A DNA stretch of 64,000 bases from Flavobacteriaceae bacterium (GTDB lineage Bacteria > Bacteroidota > Bacteroidia > Flavobacteriales > Flavobacteriaceae), in the NCBI GenBank assembly GCA_013214065.1, contig JABSPK010000003.1:310001-374000 (forward strand). Reading direction: 5' to 3'. The number at the start of each line of letters is the position of its first letter. The stretch's first letter is position 1. Both the position numbers and the translations under genes were made by a program. Of the stretch, positions 60,935-64,000 are shown piece by piece. The notes under the pieces were generated by a model. It was not told the DNA's origin, made no database searches, and worked only from the letters and a program-made list of their open reading frames with translations.

Positions 60935-63010
60935 ATGAAAACGATGTTCCTGTACCTGCTGCTACTGCCGATTTTGGTCAGTGCCAACCCCAAGCAAACC
61001 CCATCAACAATCGAATCGGTGACCGTATACCTTAGGGGGGCCGAAATCACACGAACCGCCGAAATCAACTTGGTCGGCGGACGTAATGAAATCCGCTTTA
61101 CCGATTTATCGCACCGCATCGATGAAAGCAGCATCCAAGTTTCCGGACTCGGTAACGTTTCCATCTTGGCCATGGCCTATGACCTCGACCATTTGAATCC
61201 CAGCACCGTACCGCCAAAGGTTTCGGAATGGCAGGTACAAATCGATACCTTAACGCTTCAGATCGCCCGTTGGAACAATAGCATCCACGGACTTGAAGAA
61301 GAGGAAAAGGTCATTACCACCAACCGGCTAGTGAGCACCGACAACCAAGCCCTAAGTCTTGAAAAAGTGCAACAGATCAGTGCCTACTACCGACAACGCA
61401 TCACCCAAATCCGGAATGAAATCCTGGATACCAAAGAAAAAATCAAGCGCTTGAACGAAGCGATTAGCCAACTTCAACGGCAAATCCAAGAGGTCAACCA
61501 AAGCCCGAAACAAGAAACCGGAACATTGGCCGTGACCTTTGACGCGCCGAGTGCCGTTATCCTATCGATTACCCTGAAATACATGGTGAGCGAGGCCGGC
61601 TGGGTCCCCAATTACGATATCAAATCCGAAGCACTGAATGATGAACTGGAACTGATCTACAAGGGCAATGTATACCAGCGTACCGGTCAGGACTGGAAGG
61701 ATGTGGCCGTGGTGCTTTCGACCGGCAATCCTAAATACAACATCGACAAACCAAAGCTGGAACCCCACTTCCTGAATTTCACCAGCCGCTACCAAAGGCG
61801 ATCAAGACAAGCCACACAAAAACAGCGCTATGCTTTCAACCCGGCCGTTAAAACCGTAAGTGGCACGATAACCGATGCAACAGGTCTGGCCCTCCCTGGG
61901 GTCAATGTCATCATCAAGGGGACGACCAAGGGCACCCAAACCGATTTTGATGGGCACTATAGCTTGGATATTCCCTATGGCCAAGAACTGGAGTATCGTT
62001 TTATCGGACAGAAAAACGTGTCCCAACCGATCTATTCCTCGATCATGAACCTATCTATGGAAGAGGATCTTCAAGCCTTGGAAGAAGTCGTCGTTACCGC
62101 AATGGGCAGCCGTCGTGAAAAAAAAGCTTTGGGCTATGCGCTCACCTCCGTCACTGGGGTAAGCGGAAAGGTCGCGGGCGTCCAAATCCGGGGTGCTGGT
62201 TCGAACAAATACAAAACAGCTCCGGCTCCCTTGTATATCATCGATGGTGTTCCGGTTACTGGTTTTATGGATGGGGATCTTGACCCGCAGGAAATCCAAA
62301 GTACCAGGACCTTGACCCAGACCGAGGCTTCCTCCCTCTACGGTTCACGGGGAAACCATGGAGTCGTCATCATCAAAACCAAACCCAGCAGCACGATCGA
62401 AGGGGCGACCAAGACCGAATTCCGGATCAAAAAAACCTATTCCATAGCCTCCGATGGTGATATCACTGCGGTGCGCATCAGCACCTTCGAAGTACCGGCC
62501 ACCTACGCGTACTACGCCGCTCCGATCCTCAATGAAAATGTGTTCTTGACCGCCCGTTTCTCAAACTGGGAACGCCACCAGCTGTTGCCCGGCGAAGCCA
62601 ACATCTATTTTGAAGGCACTTATGCGGGCAAAACGGTCTTGGATCCCTACACCACACAAAAAGACATGGTATTGTCCTTGGGCATCGACCCCAACATTAC
62701 GGTGAGTCGTACCCAAGACCGCAACTTCAAGAGTAAATCCTTTACGGGTAGCAACCGGGTCTTGGAGCGGACCTACACCCTCGAGGTCAAGAACAACAAA
62801 GGGGTGGCCATTAAGCTGAAGCTATTGGATCGCATCCCGAAATCGCAGCACAAAGACATCAAGGTCAGCGAGATCGTCACTGAAAATGCCGATTACGATG
62901 CCAAAAAAGGATTGTTGGAATGGGAATTGGATCTAGGTCCACAACAGCGGCATACCGAAAAGTTCTCCTTTCAGGTCAAATACCCCAGGGGGCGGTTCAT
63001 CTCACTTTAG
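60935..63010 (+). CDS. DUF4139/MuiA-family protein with inserted SusC-like plug segment
   Basis: This 691-residue secreted protein (signal about 1-17) has the DUF4140/DUF4139 architecture of 'mucoidy inhibitor MuiA' proteins: VTVYLRGAEITR at the start, a coiled coil (about 140-190), GWVPNYDI and GNPKYNIDKP, ending with a DUF4139 C-terminus (FSFQVKYPRG). Between about 305 and 485 an extra segment resembles a TonB-receptor SusC start: GLALPGVNVIIKGT, DFDGHYSLDI, LEEVVVTAMG, GKVAGVQIRGAGS, PLYIIDGVPV, SLYGSRGNHGVVIIKT. It looks like a carboxypeptidase-regulatory domain plus shortened plug. Function unknown. Confidence 0.88.
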   Translation: MKTMFLYLLLLPILVSANPKQTPSTIESVTVYLRGAEITRTAEINLVGGRNEIRFTDLSHRIDESSIQVSGLGNVSILAMAYDLDHLNPSTVPPKVSEWQVQIDTLTLQIARWNNSIHGLEEEEKVITTNRLVSTDNQALSLEKVQQISAYYRQRITQIRNEILDTKEKIKRLNEAISQLQRQIQEVNQSPKQETGTLAVTFDAPSAVILSITLKYMVSEAGWVPNYDIKSEALNDELELIYKGNVYQRTGQDWKDVAVVLSTGNPKYNIDKPKLEPHFLNFTSRYQRRSRQATQKQRYAFNPAVKTVSGTITDATGLALPGVNVIIKGTTKGTQTDFDGHYSLDIPYGQELEYRFIGQKNVSQPIYSSIMNLSMEEDLQALEEVVVTAMGSRREKKALGYALTSVTGVSGKVAGVQIRGAGSNKYKTAPAPLYIIDGVPVTGFMDGDLDPQEIQSTRTLTQTEASSLYGSRGNHGVVIIKTKPSSTIEGATKTEFRIKKTYSIASDGDITAVRISTFEVPATYAYYAAPILNENVFLTARFSNWERHQLLPGEANIYFEGTYAGKTVLDPYTTQKDMVLSLGIDPNITVSRTQDRNFKSKSFTGSNRVLERTYTLEVKNNKGVAIKLKLLDRIPKSQHKDIKVSEIVTENADYDAKKGLLEWELDLGPQQRHTEKFSFQVKYPRGRFISL

Positions 63011-64000
63011 GTTGTTGAGGATGAAATCCAATGTGGGGTTGGTGTTCAGCTTTTGCTCAAACGAAAGGCTCTTGTGGGCAATGGGCTGCGCCAATCCCAA
63101 TTTTTTTAAGTAGTTGATGTTGGGTTCATCAGACAGGGCCACCTTCCCCATCAAGAGGCAATCCATGGATTCTTCGCGTTGATAGCGTTTATAGATCTTG
63201 CGCAGGCCGCTCAAATACAGGCGGTCTTTGGTAAAGCCGCCCCCACGGTGGGCGCGTAAGGTAATGGTAAAGGCTTCTTCCCGATTCAATTTGTATTTGT
63301 TATGGATGAGGTCGAAGGTATCCGCAAAACCATAGCCTTTGATCAGACTGTCTGAGGCCAATACGCGATACGCCAATTCCTTTAACCGTTTTAAGGTCAG
63401 GGCGCCGCCCATATACTCGCTGAACACGGCGAGTCCTTCTTGGGTCTCTACATTTTTGGGCAAACCATTGCTAAAGATCTTCAAAGGTTGTTGCAAGCCA
63501 TTGTAAGTCGTAACCAGGTGGATGCCGATCTCGTGGTTCGCCAAGGTCAGCAATTGGTTCTTACTGAATTTGGTGTTCTTTTTGATCAACAAGGTCTGCG
63601 AACTGTTGCTCACCATGGCCTCTGCCGCGATATTGGTCGAAAAACGGATGTTCAAGGGAAAATCGTAGCGCCGGGCAAAATCCTCAAAATAGTCCCGTGC
63701 CTCAAAAGGACTGAACACATGATCCATATCACTACCCATCGGTTCGTCGGGGTAATGCAGGATGAACTGGGCATTTTGAACGTCTTTCTCGGTCGGGGTG
63801 CCGTAGACACTCAACGAATTGTAGTAAAACTGTTTGGCCTTCCCGATAGTTTCGATGCACTGGATCATGTTCGAATAGAAATTGATCACATCTTGGTACA
63901 TCTTGCGCAAGACATCGTCTTCAATCCGTTCAAGGCGTTGGGCAAAGAAGAGGCGTTGGAGTTTGAAGGGGTTGAATTTGACCTTGGGATATTTGAACTC
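63002..64000 (-). CDS. DUF1704 'QEGLA' metalloprotease-like protein, 5' end outside window
   Basis: The frame remains open to the window edge (332 residues visible), so the N-terminus is missing. Motifs of the flavohemoglobin-expression-modulating QEGLA family are visible: LANHEIGIHL (HExxH-like metal site) and ETQEGLAVFSEYM, the glutamate of which completes the site. The tail overlaps the end of the convergent MuiA-like gene by 9 bp. Related proteins are tyrosine-carboxypeptidase-like, and the substrate here is unknown. Confidence 0.9.
   Translation of the reverse strand, partial: EFKYPKVKFNPFKLQRLFFAQRLERIEDDVLRKMYQDVINFYSNMIQCIETIGKAKQFYYNSLSVYGTPTEKDVQNAQFILHYPDEPMGSDMDHVFSPFEARDYFEDFARRYDFPLNIRFSTNIAAEAMVSNSSQTLLIKKNTKFSKNQLLTLANHEIGIHLVTTYNGLQQPLKIFSNGLPKNVETQEGLAVFSEYMGGALTLKRLKELAYRVLASDSLIKGYGFADTFDLIHNKYKLNREEAFTITLRAHRGGGFTKDRLYLSGLRKIYKRYQREESMDCLLMGKVALSDEPNINYLKKLGLAQPIAHKSLSFEQKLNTNPTLDFILNNLK

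Noticed and set aside
1-64000. tRNA or rRNA genes
   Set aside because: I found no cloverleaf-like intergenic sequence with a GGTTCGA-type loop and no rRNA-like stretch; a short tRNA could still be missed by eye.
1-64000. CRISPR array or transposase genes
   Set aside because: No regularly spaced direct repeats beyond two to four units and no DDE/HUH-type protein motifs were seen.

Overview
The window is about 64 kb of dense bacterial chromosome that looks like a marine Flavobacteriaceae member (Bacteroidota). Reasons: a T9SS type A sorting domain, SusC-like 'EEVVVTAMG' and 'FDGHYSL' motifs, TAnnTTTG-type promoter elements, A-rich leaders instead of clear Shine-Dalgarno sites, fused alpha/beta 2-oxoacid dehydrogenase E1, a MutS2-like protein without Smr, and many lipoproteins and outer-membrane barrels. 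Most of it is moderately GC-balanced. About 23.7-25.7 kb is clearly AT-rich and looks acquired. I saw no rRNA, tRNA, CRISPR array, transposase or phage module.

Layout. 0-14.8 kb: two LytTR/LytS-type two-component systems, each beside a PD40 beta-propeller protein. The first faces an ABC transporter whose permease is fused to an M1 peptidase. The second lies near a divergent ankyrin/PD40 and S41-like pair. Both divergent promoter regions carry direct repeats with a 21-bp period, the spacing expected for LytTR operators, but with different sequences. A DJ-1-like protein and a membrane AraC regulator lie between the two systems. 15.0-17.4 kb: a Crp/Fnr-like regulator divergent from two tandem DAPG-hydrolase (PhlG)-family proteins. 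17.4-19.0 kb: gene-poor, with dispersed hairpin-like intergenic repeats. 18-25.6 kb: accessory region with a trypsin-like protease fused to an NUC-type nuclease, unknown envelope genes and three apparently interrupted genes. 25.7-27.1 kb: small stress-type genes (HPF-like, YceI).

27.1-33.4 kb: the most striking unit, nine tightly overlapping minus-strand genes encoding an FAD oxidoreductase, SAM methyltransferase, type III polyketide synthase, FabL-like enoyl reductase, FabZ-like dehydratase, ketosynthase, private ACP and two small membrane proteins. It looks like a self-contained pathway that builds an acyl starter, cyclises it with the type III PKS and then methylates and oxidises the ring, giving an alkyl-phenol, resorcinol or quinone-like lipid. 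33.4-44.6 kb: mainly housekeeping genes (OmpA-like lipoprotein, fused E1, 2OG-Fe oxygenase, SUI1, nucleoside phosphorylase, PPK1, Ung).

44.7-48.9 kb: a coupled operon of a dipeptide-epimerase-like enzyme (DgcA-like), a DUF1611 protein (DgcN-like) and a penicillin-acylase-family lipoprotein, suggesting D-glutamate or acyl-amino-acid catabolism. A 36-residue membrane peptide and a MutS2-like gene follow. 51.3-57.5 kb: a secreted/surface gene set (tail-fibre-like protein, barrel, T9SS cargo, lipoproteins) divergent from a TPR-LuxR regulator, with repeated ATGGACA boxes between them. 57.7-64 kb: a DCC thiol oxidoreductase, a TPR-CPBP membrane protease, a DUF4139/MuiA protein carrying an inserted SusC-like plug segment, and a DUF1704 'QEGLA' protein cut by the window edge.

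All assignments are from reading the sequence and from memory of the families; no search was run.
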